Positions 11,898 to 20,500 are shown, counted from the first letter of the stretch. The stretch: DNA of 23,462 nt from Candidatus Pacearchaeota archaeon (GCA_002690445.1 NZER01000068.1:1-23462); one strand, 5' to 3'. Notes: generated by a model not told the origin, from the sequence alone. A program made the numbers and translations.

Positions 11898-14879
11898 TTA
11901 TTCTCCCCGTCCTACGACTGGATGTTTGTCTCCTAAAAACAAGAAGAACCAAACATCACTAATCTTACGTAATAAAGTAATGTTTAAAAACTTATTGTCG
12001 TCTACCTCATAGATAGACGAGTTGTCTAAAAATTTATCTTTTGTAGCATTATATGTATAATTAGTATAATATGCTTTAACACTATCTATTTCAGGAGTTC
12101 TATAATATTCATATTGTGCTTGATGTTCTATACGCCCATCAGAATCAGACAACTCTGAAAATGGCCAGAAATCTTCAGGAGAACTTGGTACTGATGAACT
12201 ATTAACCAATGCACCTTCAAGAGGACAAAATTCTGATTTCTCTCCCCATATTTTAATTACTTCCTGGAAACCATGAGCAGTAGGACTTTGATGAAATTGA
12301 ATATTATTATGAAATGCGGTTGGTTCGTCCTCATTACCATTTCCAGCAACAGATGTATAAACATAAACATAATCAATTTCTTTTTCAGGATTAGGATTTA
12401 TCCATGTTCTGGTCCCACAAGCTTGATTAGGAGCAGTATAATTAGTTGCATCTTCATAATACCATTTTATATAACCATAAGAACAAGTAGGATTACCACC
12501 TGTAACACTTGTAATATTATCTACTTTATCATCACCAGCATCAAAAAGACAAGTAGCAGAACAACTACAACCAACATGTCTACCACAACTCGCTGAACAC
12601 CCATCACAAGTCTCAGTTGATAGTGTTACTCCTTTATCATACAACAAAGCATATTCTACTTCTTGATGTTTTTTAGGATTGATAAAACTATACCACTCAC
12701 CAGTTAATTCAGTTTGAATTGAACTATTCATTGACGGAAAATCTGTTAATGGACCATAAAACTCAATATTATTATGAAATGCTGTTGGGTCATCTGTACT
12801 ACCATCTCCAGCAACAGATGTATAAAAATAAACATAATCAATTTCTTTTTCAAGATTAGGATTTATCCATGTTCTGGTCCCACAAGCTTGATTAGGAGCT
12901 TGATAGTCTGTTGCATCTTCATAATACCACCTTACATAACCATAAGAACAAAGAGGATTTCCACCTGTATTACTTGTAATATAATCTAGTTTATCAACAG
13001 AAAGGTCAAATGGATAACTATCTGAACAACTACAACCAACATGTCTACCACAACTCGCTGAACACCCAGTATGAGTACCTAAAAGAGTAGTATCATTAGC
13101 ATCAACATAATGATATTCCACAAAAGCACTCATATAATTATTTGGAGAAGTTCCTTTCAGATTTGCTTCTATATATCTTACATTATCTTCATATGTAAAA
13201 TTTTCTAACGATATATTATGTCTAAGTTCCCACTCATCATTATATGTATTAGGACCTACACTAACATTAAACAGATTTATAACCTCACACGATTCTTTCT
13301 GAACTAAAGCATCAACCCACCAGCCTACATACCATGTAACAGCCTCACCAGCAGCATCTCCAACATGTTGTATATCAGAAGCCCCAAATGTAACATTTAC
13401 AAAATATATCTCATTATCATGAGGATAACTATAACCTGCCACATATAAATCTCTACTATTAGTACCAGTAGATTCTAATACCGTATCATGAACTATTACT
13501 GTATAATTTCCTTCAGAATTATCATATAAATCAATAGCATAACTATTAGTGCCATCTACTGATATATAATTATTTTTTAAAAATACTGTACCAACATCTT
13601 CTGCTCTTGGTCTTAAATAAAAACCTCTATCTGTAGATGTGCTAGTAGTTATTGTATTATTATCAATAACGGTACCAGAAAAATTTCCTGAATACATATA
13701 AATTCCATAAGATTCCGCTGTAATATTATTATTAGAAATAAGAGTGTTTTTATTTTCATAAGTAATTTCAACCCCTTTTGCAATAGACGATACCGCTACA
13801 GTATTACCTGAAAACACATTATTATCATTACATTTATAATTCTCATATCCAGAATTTTTAGAAGTAATATAATTATTAGTAAACGTATTATTATCATGTC
13901 CTAAATCAGCATCACAACTAGACCCTTGCAACTTTATACCTTCATGTGTTCCTCCTATAAACGTATTATTATGAACCAGAGTATTTTGAACATAAACACC
14001 ACCTGCAAATCGTAAATATAAAGGTGGACCATTATTTGTTGTATCTACATAATTGTTTATAAGAGTAGCATTAGTAGACGCTTGAACATACAATCCATAT
14101 CCTTGACCACCAGTAGTATCTATTGTATTACCATCAACTAATGCATTAGTTGTACCAGAACTAAGAAAAATACCATATTTTCCATCACTATCTGACTGAA
14201 TAAAACTATTTTCAAGCGTCACATTATCACCTTGATGCATAAAATATCCAGCAGACGTAGGAAAATCTATAGTCATATTATTATCGTGATAATAATTATT
14301 ATCGGATGCAGCACCAGTTTGATAGATATTATTAGCGAACCCTCTCACCGTACAATTTTTAACTTCCATTCCTTCAAGGTTAGTTATTTTAATACCATAA
14401 TCTGGAGTAAATCCAGAAATTGATGAATCTCCATATACAGTATGTCCAGCACAATCAAAAAGAAATCCTGTATTACTTGGTGCATTTGTTAATAGAAAAC
14501 CATCATCACAACAAGGGTCAGTAGAATTTCCCAAATCTTCTGTCATAGTATAAGCACCAGTTATAGGAACATCACATGCTTGACATGCAGGTGCAGGAGG
14601 GATACAATAACAATGTTCTCTAGTAGGAAAACAATCCCAATCACTACCAAGAATAGCTCCAGGAGGTCTACAGCCACCAGAACCTCCTAAATCATCACAA
14701 CCACCACTAAGTCCACAAGGACCATGCGTAAATGCTCTATCACATTTCCAATCACAAGGACCATTAAACTGACCTGCACATACTTGTTCACACGTAGGAG
14801 CATATATCTTTTGCGAGACTAAAATAACCATCAACAACAGAAGGGTTACTCGTAGAATATTATTTTTATGATATAACAT
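11898..14879 (-). CDS. Secreted parallel beta-helix protein with duplicated Cys-rich module; probable virion fibre
   Basis: The protein has 993 residues from the ATG at 14879, chosen because a signal peptide (hydrophobic core VTLLLLMVILVS) then starts correctly; an ATG at 14927 would add 16 polar residues and a longer overlap. Residues 28-105 are very Cys-rich. Residues about 110-500 carry NosD/PbH1-like beta-helix repeats (FDCAGHTVYGD, then many N-x-hydrophobic rungs such as LVDGNTID and LINNYVDT). Residues 605 and 760 each begin a copy of a module with GCSASCGRHVGCSC, WYYEDATxY and ACGTRTWINPN. Many Asn-X-Ser/Thr sites suggest glycosylation. Beta-helices of this kind are common in viral fibres and surface glycan-binding proteins; attachment is inferred. 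Confidence 0.8.
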   Translation of the reverse strand: MLYHKNNILRVTLLLLMVILVSQKIYAPTCEQVCAGQFNGPCDWKCDRAFTHGPCGLSGGCDDLGGSGGCRPPGAILGSDWDCFPTREHCYCIPPAPACQACDVPITGAYTMTEDLGNSTDPCCDDGFLLTNAPSNTGFLFDCAGHTVYGDSSISGFTPDYGIKITNLEGMEVKNCTVRGFANNIYQTGAASDNNYYHDNNMTIDFPTSAGYFMHQGDNVTLENSFIQSDSDGKYGIFLSSGTTNALVDGNTIDTTGGQGYGLYVQASTNATLINNYVDTTNNGPPLYLRFAGGVYVQNTLVHNNTFIGGTHEGIKLQGSSCDADLGHDNNTFTNNYITSKNSGYENYKCNDNNVFSGNTVAVSSIAKGVEITYENKNTLISNNNITAESYGIYMYSGNFSGTVIDNNTITTSTSTDRGFYLRPRAEDVGTVFLKNNYISVDGTNSYAIDLYDNSEGNYTVIVHDTVLESTGTNSRDLYVAGYSYPHDNEIYFVNVTFGASDIQHVGDAAGEAVTWYVGWWVDALVQKESCEVINLFNVSVGPNTYNDEWELRHNISLENFTYEDNVRYIEANLKGTSPNNYMSAFVEYHYVDANDTTLLGTHTGCSASCGRHVGCSCSDSYPFDLSVDKLDYITSNTGGNPLCSYGYVRWYYEDATDYQAPNQACGTRTWINPNLEKEIDYVYFYTSVAGDGSTDDPTAFHNNIEFYGPLTDFPSMNSSIQTELTGEWYSFINPKKHQEVEYALLYDKGVTLSTETCDGCSASCGRHVGCSCSATCLFDAGDDKVDNITSVTGGNPTCSYGYIKWYYEDATNYTAPNQACGTRTWINPNPEKEIDYVYVYTSVAGNGNEDEPTAFHNNIQFHQSPTAHGFQEVIKIWGEKSEFCPLEGALVNSSSVPSSPEDFWPFSELSDSDGRIEHQAQYEYYRTPEIDSVKAYYTNYTYNATKDKFLDNSSIYEVDDNKFLNITLLRKISDVWFFLFLGDKHPVVGRGE
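12299..13067 (-). repeat. Internal direct duplication of a Cys-rich module
   Basis: The stretches 12299-12602 and 12764-13067 are the same length (304 bp), separated by an offset of 465 bp, and remain strongly similar in DNA and protein, including identical runs around the CGTRTWINPN and SASCGRHVGC segments. This indicates a fairly recent in-frame duplication within the fibre gene. Confidence 0.85.
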
Positions 14880-15288
14880 CTTCTGGACACCAACAACCGA
14901 GTTCTTCTGTTTCTTCACCTGGGGCATCAGCAGTTACCCAATAACAAGGGTCATTACCTACTGCAATCTCTAATGATTCACACGATTCTTGGGAGTAAGA
15001 ATAATCTGTACATATAAAAGTATTAGAACAGATAAAATCATTACAATCATCACCATCTAATTCAAATTCTGAACACATAAAATTAGGATAGCTTCCAGTA
15101 TCATCTCTATCACAATATCCATCACCTACCCAAGGTTCATATAACGTAGTATTATAACAATTACCAAGACAATCTTCAAACTCAAATTCATTACAAGGGT
15201 CTCCTGGGTCTGCTTTTGTAAATACAACAAAAGAACAAATTATCATAACAAGTAAGACTACTCTAACTTTTCCTTTAACATCAAACAT
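14866..15288 (-). CDS. Secreted Cys-rich protein with LNR (Lin-12/Notch repeat)-like domain
   Basis: The 140-residue protein has a signal peptide at residues 8-26 and twelve Cys in the mature part (32, 40, 44, 59, 72, 82, 87, 93, 103, 115, 132, 134). Residues 40-82 match the LNR pattern: C-x3-C, then WVGDGYCD (53-60), a Cys at 72, and LDGDDC (77-82), which in LNR domains bind calcium and form three disulfides. It lies between a membrane protein and the beta-helix fibre and overlaps the fibre start by 14 nt. A secreted, disulfide-bonded partner of the fibre is inferred. LNR identity is by motif only. Confidence 0.75.
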   Translation of the reverse strand: MFDVKGKVRVVLLVMIICSFVVFTKADPGDPCNEFEFEDCLGNCYNTTLYEPWVGDGYCDRDDTGSYPNFMCSEFELDGDDCNDFICSNTFICTDYSYSQESCESLEIAVGNDPCYWVTADAPGEETEELGCWCPEDVIS

Positions 15289-15291
15289 CTG

Positions 15292-15606
15292 TTATGGACC
15301 CCCTTCTGCTATCTTTCGTCCATATTTGTCAAATAAATCAAATAGGCCAAGCACCATAGTTAATCCAAATATTAACATATTAATTCCCATTAAATACGGG
15401 TAACTATGTGTTATTATTTCAGGTTGATATGCTTCTATAGTTGTGTTCCAAGAATAAACTTGAGTTTCAACATTATAAGCATTCATCATTAATACGCCAC
15501 TTAATACTAAAGTTAAAACCCATAGTATTTCCTGTTTAGTAAAAAAAGCTGAGATAAATACACCTAAAACAACTAACTGAAAAAACATATAAAGTTCAAT
15601 TAACAT
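15292..15606 (-). CDS. Small membrane protein with three helices (104 aa)
   Basis: The 104-residue protein has hydrophobic segments at about residues 3-23, 27-46 and 70-92, with a polar loop of about 20 residues containing a sequon (NTT) between the second and third. The tail is basic and Gly-rich. It starts one base after the stop of the AbrB-like gene and ends 3 nt before the LNR-like gene. A virion membrane component is likely by context; no family is recognised. Confidence 0.78.
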   Translation of the reverse strand: MLIELYMFFQLVVLGVFISAFFTKQEILWVLTLVLSGVLMMNAYNVETQVYSWNTTIEAYQPEIITHSYPYLMGINMLIFGLTMVLGLFDLFDKYGRKIAEGGP

Positions 15607-15607
15607 T

Positions 15608-15769
15608 TTATTTTTTCTTGCCTCCTATTATTCTAGATATAGAAATTTCCATAACATCATCTTTTTTAAATTTATATGCTGTTCGTTCTTCTCTATTAAA
15701 AATTAAACCTAACGAGTCCCCAATCTTTCGTATTACTTTCCGTAAAACAAATTTGTTTTTTTCTGCCAT
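15608..15769 (-). CDS. Short AbrB/SpoVT-like DNA-binding protein
   Basis: The 53-residue protein begins MAEKNKFVLRKVIRKIGDSL and continues GLIFNREERTAYKFKKDDVM, then EISISRI, which matches the swapped-hairpin AbrB/MazE-type fold (RKIGxSLGxxxxKExxxxxxxxxGDxxxI). A Gly-to-Asp change occurs in the usual GD turn (KDDV). AbrB-type dimers bind AT-rich promoters, so autoregulation or control of the virion operon is plausible. It is the first gene of that operon and has almost no leader: a TATA box at 15801-15808 predicts a start about 9 nt before the ATG. No toxin partner is adjacent. Confidence 0.8.
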   Translation of the reverse strand: MAEKNKFVLRKVIRKIGDSLGLIFNREERTAYKFKKDDVMEISISRIIGGKKK

Positions 15770-15796
15770 TTTATGTTATTAAATATAAATAATCTT

Positions 15797-15817
15797 ATAG
15801 TATATAAATTTTACTAT
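15797..15817 (-). promoter_or_regulatory. Promoter of virion operon: TATA box bracketed by an inverted repeat
   Basis: TTTATATA on the minus strand (15808-15801), with an A-rich element upstream, is flanked by ATAGTA (15797-15802) and TACTAT (15812-15817), which are reverse complements. A protein bound here would cover the TATA box; the adjacent AbrB-like protein is the obvious candidate. Confidence 0.6.
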
Positions 15818-15844
15818 TCCGACAGAGTATCTTTAAAAGAATTA

Positions 15845-15882
15845 AACAAAAAAAGAAAAAAAAGTAAAAGGCCAAAAGGCCT
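15845..15882 (-). terminator. Hairpin and T-rich terminator after the capsid genes
   Basis: On the minus strand AGGCC-TTTT-GGCCT (15882-15869) is followed by TTTACTTTTTTTTC and more T (to about 15845). It lies about 45 nt after the second capsid gene and before the virion operon promoter, as expected for archaeal U-tract termination. Confidence 0.65.
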
Positions 15883-15924
15883 CTCAAATCTATATTGAAC
15901 CCATCCTTAAATTAATTAATAATC

Positions 15925-16149
15925 TTACTTGAAGACATTAATTAATCCGAATGCAGCTAATACAATTATTCCAACTGCGACAAGTGCGAAACCTGCGAAA
16001 ACAGTTGCTTGTGTTGCATCTAAGCCTTCGACTGTTGCATTGTCTAAATCGTCTGTTGGTAATGCACTTCTAACTTGTGCGATAACCAAATAACCGACCA
16101 TTAGAACAACACCTATTCCGATTGCTCCGACTGCTATTTGCATAAACAT
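15925..16149 (-). CDS. Major capsid protein paralogue B, spindle-shaped-virus VP1-like
   Basis: The 74-residue protein has two membrane helices (about 5-27 and 49-71) joined by a polar loop LPTDDLDNATVEGLD. The order hydrophobic helix, Q-V-x-x-A, loop with an NAT, then a second Ile/Val/Gly-rich helix resembles SSV1 VP1. GGAGGT lies 9 nt before the ATG, the strongest ribosome site class in the window, suggesting high expression. It differs from the paralogue at 16234-16458 at only 7 of 74 positions (14, 40, 41, 42, 45, 57, 72), all conservative or in the loop. A pilin-like or other small membrane protein is the main alternative. Confidence 0.72.
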   Translation of the reverse strand: MFMQIAVGAIGIGVVLMVGYLVIAQVRSALPTDDLDNATVEGLDATQATVFAGFALVAVGIIVLAAFGLINVFK

Positions 16150-16182
16150 TTTTAGTATACCTCCGTTGCGTTTTTGTATATT

Positions 16183-16204
16183 AAATCTATAAATTTATAG
16201 ATTT
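16183..16204. promoter_or_regulatory. 22-bp perfect palindrome overlapping the second capsid gene promoter
   Basis: AAATCTATAAA / TTTATAGATTT is a perfect 11+11 palindrome in the 84-nt gap between the two capsid genes. It includes TATA-like sequence 35-55 nt before the ATG at 16149. It may be an operator, a promoter, or a processing site between two coding units. Confidence 0.5.
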
Positions 16205-16233
16205 TTATTTCTTTATTCAAATGGACCGAAGGC

Positions 16234-16458
16234 CTACTTGAAAATGTTGATTAGTCCGAATGCTGCTAATACAATAATTCCTACTGCGATTAAAGCAAAA
16301 CCTGCGAAAACAGTTGCCTGCGTAGAATCTAGTGCATCAGTAGTAGCATTGTCTAAATCATCTGTTGGTAAAGCACTTCTAACTTGAGCTATAACCAAAT
16401 ATCCTACCATTAAAACAATTCCGATTCCAATGGCTCCAACTGCTATTTGCATAAACAT
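16234..16458 (-). CDS. Major capsid protein paralogue A, spindle-shaped-virus VP1-like
   Basis: The 74-residue protein has the same two-helix architecture as its neighbour and is 67 of 74 identical to it. The DNA shows many synonymous differences, so both copies are kept under selection at the protein level. GGAGG at 16472-16468 sits 9 nt before the ATG, the same spacing as the paralogue. It is the promoter-proximal gene and follows two tandem TATA promoters, consistent with very high expression. The VP1-like fold would insert into lipid and form the shell of a spindle-shaped or pleomorphic virion. A weak GGCC-TTC-GGTC hairpin spans its stop region. Confidence 0.75.
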   Translation of the reverse strand: MFMQIAVGAIGIGIVLMVGYLVIAQVRSALPTDDLDNATTDALDSTQATVFAGFALIAVGIIVLAAFGLINIFK

Positions 16459-16479
16459 TGTGTTTTTCCTCCGTGTCTT

Positions 16480-16556
16480 TTATACTAATTATATTGATTA
16501 GTATAATTGGCAACCCTTTATATATATATTTTTCCAGATAGCCAAATCTAATCAAT
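16480..16556 (-). promoter_or_regulatory. Capsid promoter-operator region: 10-bp stem and dyad around TATA box
   Basis: TTATACTAAT (16480-16489) and ATTAGTATAA (16497-16506) form a perfect 10-bp stem with a 7-base loop at the expected transcription start of the capsid genes. A wider dyad encloses the TATA box: ATTGATTAG (16493-16501) with CTAATCAAT (16548-16556), and TTGGC (16507-16511) with GCCAA (16541-16545), all centred near 16525. The two structures share bases and so are mutually exclusive, which would suit a regulated switch. Confidence 0.6.
16515..16536 (-). promoter_or_regulatory. Capsid promoter P1 (proximal copy of a 22-bp repeat)
   Basis: A TATA box with an upstream GGAAAAA element on the minus strand. 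The 22 bases are identical to 16579-16600. Expected start near 16498 gives a leader of about 40 nt with GGAGG. Confidence 0.7.
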
Positions 16557-16578
16557 GTAGAAGATAATATTGAACCGT

Positions 16579-16600
16579 CCTTTATATATATATTTTTCCA
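16579..16600 (-). promoter_or_regulatory. Capsid promoter P2 (distal copy of a 22-bp repeat)
   Basis: A perfect second copy of the P1 element lies 64 bp upstream, right after the stop of the gene at 16602. Tandem identical promoters before the capsid genes suggest boosted or staged transcription. Confidence 0.65.
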
Positions 16601-16601
16601 A

Positions 16602-16829
16602 CTATTTTAGATAAACATTAAAATTAATTGGGCCAACTCTCTCTAATAGAATATAATTTCCCACTTTTTCAGCAACAATAATATCTCCACGACTATTAAT
16701 GTTACTTAAAATTTTACTTATCTGTGTTGGCTTAACATTCTTTAATATCACTTCTGACGAGAAATTTAACATATTTAACTTTTTGTAAATCTCTTTGCTA
16801 TTAGTGATAATCTTTTTTTTCTTTCTCAT
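16602..16829 (-). CDS. Small basic protein, possible winged-helix regulator (75 aa)
   Basis: The 75-residue protein has a Lys-rich start (MRKKKKIITNSKEIYKKL). Residues 31-47 (NVKPTQISKILSNINSRG) read like a recognition helix, followed by DIIVAEKVGNYILLERV, which resembles the two wing strands of a winged-helix domain. It has no membrane segment. It starts 2 nt after the stop of the preceding membrane-protein gene and sits directly before the capsid promoters, a good place for a regulator. The fold is inferred from pattern alone. Confidence 0.65.
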   Translation of the reverse strand: MRKKKKIITNSKEIYKKLNMLNFSSEVILKNVKPTQISKILSNINSRGDIIVAEKVGNYILLERVGPINFNVYLK

Positions 16830-16831
16830 CG

Positions 16832-17137
16832 TTATTTAAATACAATTAAGTACAATATTCCTCCCAGTTCTAAGACTAATAGGAACCACATAAATTGAAG
16901 ACTTATTGCTTCAACAAACAAGGTTGTTCCCCACAAACTTGCAAACATTATTCCTGTTACCCAACATAACATAAGATTCTTTGTCTTCATAAATAACATT
17001 GCTTGATACACAAAAAACAATATTACAATGAACCAGCCTGTAGTTCCACCTGCTGACCATGATGTATTAAACATAGTATAAACTGCTGTAGTCATATTCC
17101 CGTCCATTAATTCCGCCCAGCCTACTACATCTGCCAT
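16832..17137 (-). CDS. Small membrane protein with three helices (101 aa)
   Basis: The 101-residue protein has a polar, Met/Trp-containing N-terminal 30 residues followed by three hydrophobic segments (about 33-52, 55-74 and 79-100) with only short loops. The start at 17137 directly abuts the stop of the preceding gene. It belongs to a block with the giant surface protein and another membrane protein. The likely place is the virion envelope, perhaps as part of the base of the attachment structure. No family is recognised. Confidence 0.75.
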   Translation of the reverse strand: MADVVGWAELMDGNMTTAVYTMFNTSWSAGGTTGWFIVILFFVYQAMLFMKTKNLMLCWVTGIMFASLWGTTLFVEAISLQFMWFLLVLELGGILYLIVFK

Positions 17138-17581
17138 TTATTCATTTGCCTCCTTACCTGTCCATAACGACCATATTCCTAATAAATATATAACTGTAAT
17201 AACTGTTCTTAACATTCCAAAAAATATTACAGCTGTTGTTTCCCCCATAAATGGGCCTATCGTATTTTGTAATATCTTTACAAAACCATATAAATAATGT
17301 TGTATTCCTTGAATAAATCTCTGGATAAATCCAATATTCATCGTATCTAAAACCCTATAAATAGCATTACCTTTATCTTCCATCTCTCCCGATGGACTAA
17401 TACTTTTATTCATGGTTCCTTCAAAATCAGCTGCATCATCTGCATCATAGGTCATTCCCATTCTATCTTCTGAATTTCCAAATATCTTAGTACCATCTGC
17501 AGTAAGAATAGTATTTTCAATGATGCCTCCAGCTAAATTGAACAATATCATCCATATTACTAAACCCATTATTCCTTTCAT
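17138..17581 (-). CDS. Membrane protein with N- and C-terminal helices (147 aa)
   Basis: The 147-residue protein has a hydrophobic N-terminus (residues 3-22, possibly an uncut anchor or a signal), an acidic middle (RMGMTYDADDAADFEG), and hydrophobic segments at about 100-140. It overlaps the giant protein gene by 4 bases (ATGA), which couples their translation and suggests that the two proteins act together. No family is recognised. A virion membrane role with the giant surface protein is inferred. Confidence 0.75.
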   Translation of the reverse strand: MKGIMGLVIWMILFNLAGGIIENTILTADGTKIFGNSEDRMGMTYDADDAADFEGTMNKSISPSGEMEDKGNAIYRVLDTMNIGFIQRFIQGIQHYLYGFVKILQNTIGPFMGETTAVIFFGMLRTVITVIYLLGIWSLWTGKEANE

Positions 17582-20500
17582 TCTGATTTAGCTCCACGTG
17601 CTAACGTATAAAGTAATGCTACAACAAATGCTATAGCTAATACTGTACCACTCATTCCCCACCAACCAAAGGCTACAAACAATCCACCTAAAGCTATCAT
17701 TACCAAGCTTACTACATTTGAAGACCTTATTGTTGCCATTATTGCTAAAGTTGCTAAGAACAACAAGAAGAACCAATTTGTAAAGTTATCGCTTAGATAA
17801 TCAAATGCTACTAGATTTATACCCGAATTGGTTTGAACATATTGTGATATTTGCAAAGGACTGAAATCCGCATGAGATAATGAATATCCTGCAACCAATG
17901 TGCTCTCATTATATGCCTCTGATATTGTCCATTGTACTGGACAATTAGATGGGTCAGCACAAGGTGTTGAGAATATCAATGTTTCATCCCAACCATTCTC
18001 ATAAATTCTAAACTCATTTATTGATGTAAGATTATCTGCATCAACATAACTACCAACAACACTTGTTCCATCTTCAGATATTGCCAAATATGTAGTTACT
18101 GCTTGATGGAAACCACCTAAATCATTTGCAGCTAAAGTTATATCATATAATCTTAATGTTTTATCTCCACCAACATCTGCAGAATAACCACCAAGTTCCA
18201 ATATTGGTTGATTATCACTATGAATCTCTATAATATATTCATGGTTCTCAATTAAGAATGCACCAATCTTTCCTTCTATATCTGTATAATCTCCAGTAAT
18301 CTGTACACGGTCATCCTCTATTAATTTACTTATTAATATTCTTGGATTATTGAAATCACCCAATAAGTCATCAATAATGAAACTACTATAAATATAAGCA
18401 GTATCACCAATATCTATCAAATAAATACTCTGATTAAATGCATCTTCAGGAGCAGTTATATAAGTTCTATAATAACCACTATCACCATATGTAAGCATGA
18501 ACTTAAACTTCTCATAAGCACAATCAACACCTACTGTTTGAACATTATTTGTCAATGTAGTTGACTTTGTATGGTCAGGACAGAATACAATAAATTCAAC
18601 TTTATCTGGTTGATTCATATCAAATCCAGTTAAATCTTTTTCATCAAACAAATTAATTATTGTATTAAATGCCAAATCTAAATATTGTGTAAGTTCTTGT
18701 CTATAGGTATATGTTTTACTCTCATTAAATAGTTCATAAGTATCTTTATTTACAATAACATCATATGTTGTTGCATTCAAATAATATGTAAGAGATGTTG
18801 TTGTGTTATCTGCCACTTGATAATTATCTTGTCCACTTCCATTTGTATTATGAACTGTAACATTATAATCATTCAACACTTCTTGTGTTTTAACATTTCT
18901 AACAATATATGTAACTTTAACTTGATATGTTGAATAAGGAGTATCAATAATATTAGGAGCTGTAGTATACCAAATTAATGCTTCTTCCCATAGTTTATTA
19001 TCAAAGGTGTAGAACTCAGGAACACCATTATAAGTTACTTGTTCCCAAGCAGTTCCATTATAACATTCTTGAACAGTTCTATTATTAGCAGAAGACCATT
19101 CGAACCCTATTCTCAACTGTACTGTAGTATTGGCTATACAAGCGTCAGACAGCGTAGCATTGACCTTTTCGTCATCATCTGGGTCTCCACTATCTCCTAC
19201 ATTAAAGACCCAATCTGCCTTGTGTACAGCGTTTGACGCATAAGGTCCCCATACTGTGAAATTTAATGCTTCAGGTTTACTATAATTGAAATAATAGTAT
19301 TTTAATCCAATTGTATTATCTACAGAAGCATACGTAGCCAATGGTGGATAGTCCCAAGCTCCATCTATAGCCTTATCAGGATTAACCCATCCAGTATCAT
19401 AAGAATAATTTCCTGAACCATTAGCTCCACAACTTTCACTCTCATTGGCAGATTCTTGATAACAATCATCATAGAATTGCTCTATTTCTACTTCATATGT
19501 TTGGTCAAAGAATTGATTATGAGTATATGCTAATTGATAAGTACCATTAGCTAAATTATCTATTCTTTCTGTTACATTTGTTGCATTAGTTTGATTGAAT
19601 GTTTCAGTATATGTTGATGGAGGATAAGCATTTATTGTAGTTAATGCAGCAGTATAATTCAAGAAACTTCCATTATCATATTGATTAAATCCACTCATAT
19701 TTATTGATGCACCAATATAAAATGTAATTGTAATATTTGCAACATTTGTTCCACCAATAGAATTGAAATCAAAATCATCCATACCATAACTTTCTAATAA
19801 CTCATAATATGATTCACAATTTTCTGGAGTTAAGTATTCTGTTGATATTCCAGGACAAACATCTAATGGTGTTTTAGCAACTAACTTAATATTATATTCA
19901 AAATCATCAATCTTCTCAACAGTATAATCTCTATCTCTCTGTTTTATATCAGAAAAGTCTACCCAATTTCCAGCTTTTGTTACATTATTCCAAACAACAA
20001 AATGTGCAGGATAATTACTTTCATCTCTTGAATATATCTTATGTCCATCAGATTTAAGTGTAAACTCTCTAACTAATGTCTTAGTATCATAATTAAATTC
20101 AAACGTATATCTATCATCTAATTTCTCAGTATCAGCAGTTAATAGACTATCAGGTTCATTAGTTAAAATAGTAACTTCGATTTCATGTTCTGTACCATAT
20201 TGTAAACCATCATCCAAATATGTAACTTCATATTCTGGTATGTCTGTCTCTGTATGGTCATCACTTGCACTTGCAAAGAACTCACATCTTTGTAGTGGTA
20301 ATCCTTTTAAGTTAATCTTTTCTGTATGAGTATAACTAGCACCTTCATTTCCTATACCACCTTCGTATCCATATCTCATATAATATAATTTATTATGCTG
20401 AGACGCAGTATCAGTAGTATCATTAAAGAAGAATCTAATACCTCTTATAGTATCATTAATATCAAATGTACTTGTATAAGTAGTAGTTGTTCTTCCTGTT

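Noticed and set aside
12273..12989. Two similar plus-strand open frames (12273-12596 and 12774-12989)
   Set aside because: They lie antisense to the beta-helix gene and resemble each other only because that gene contains a duplicated module; low-complexity Ile/Thr/Ser content and no start signals.
14880..14927. ATG at 14927 as start of the beta-helix protein
   Set aside because: It would place 16 polar residues before the signal peptide and overlap the LNR-like gene by 62 nt; the ATG at 14879 gives a normal signal peptide.
16205..16245. Terminator after the first capsid gene
   Set aside because: The GGCC-TTC-GGTC hairpin is short, includes a wobble pair and overlaps the stop region, and the following T content is weak; read-through into the second copy is equally likely.
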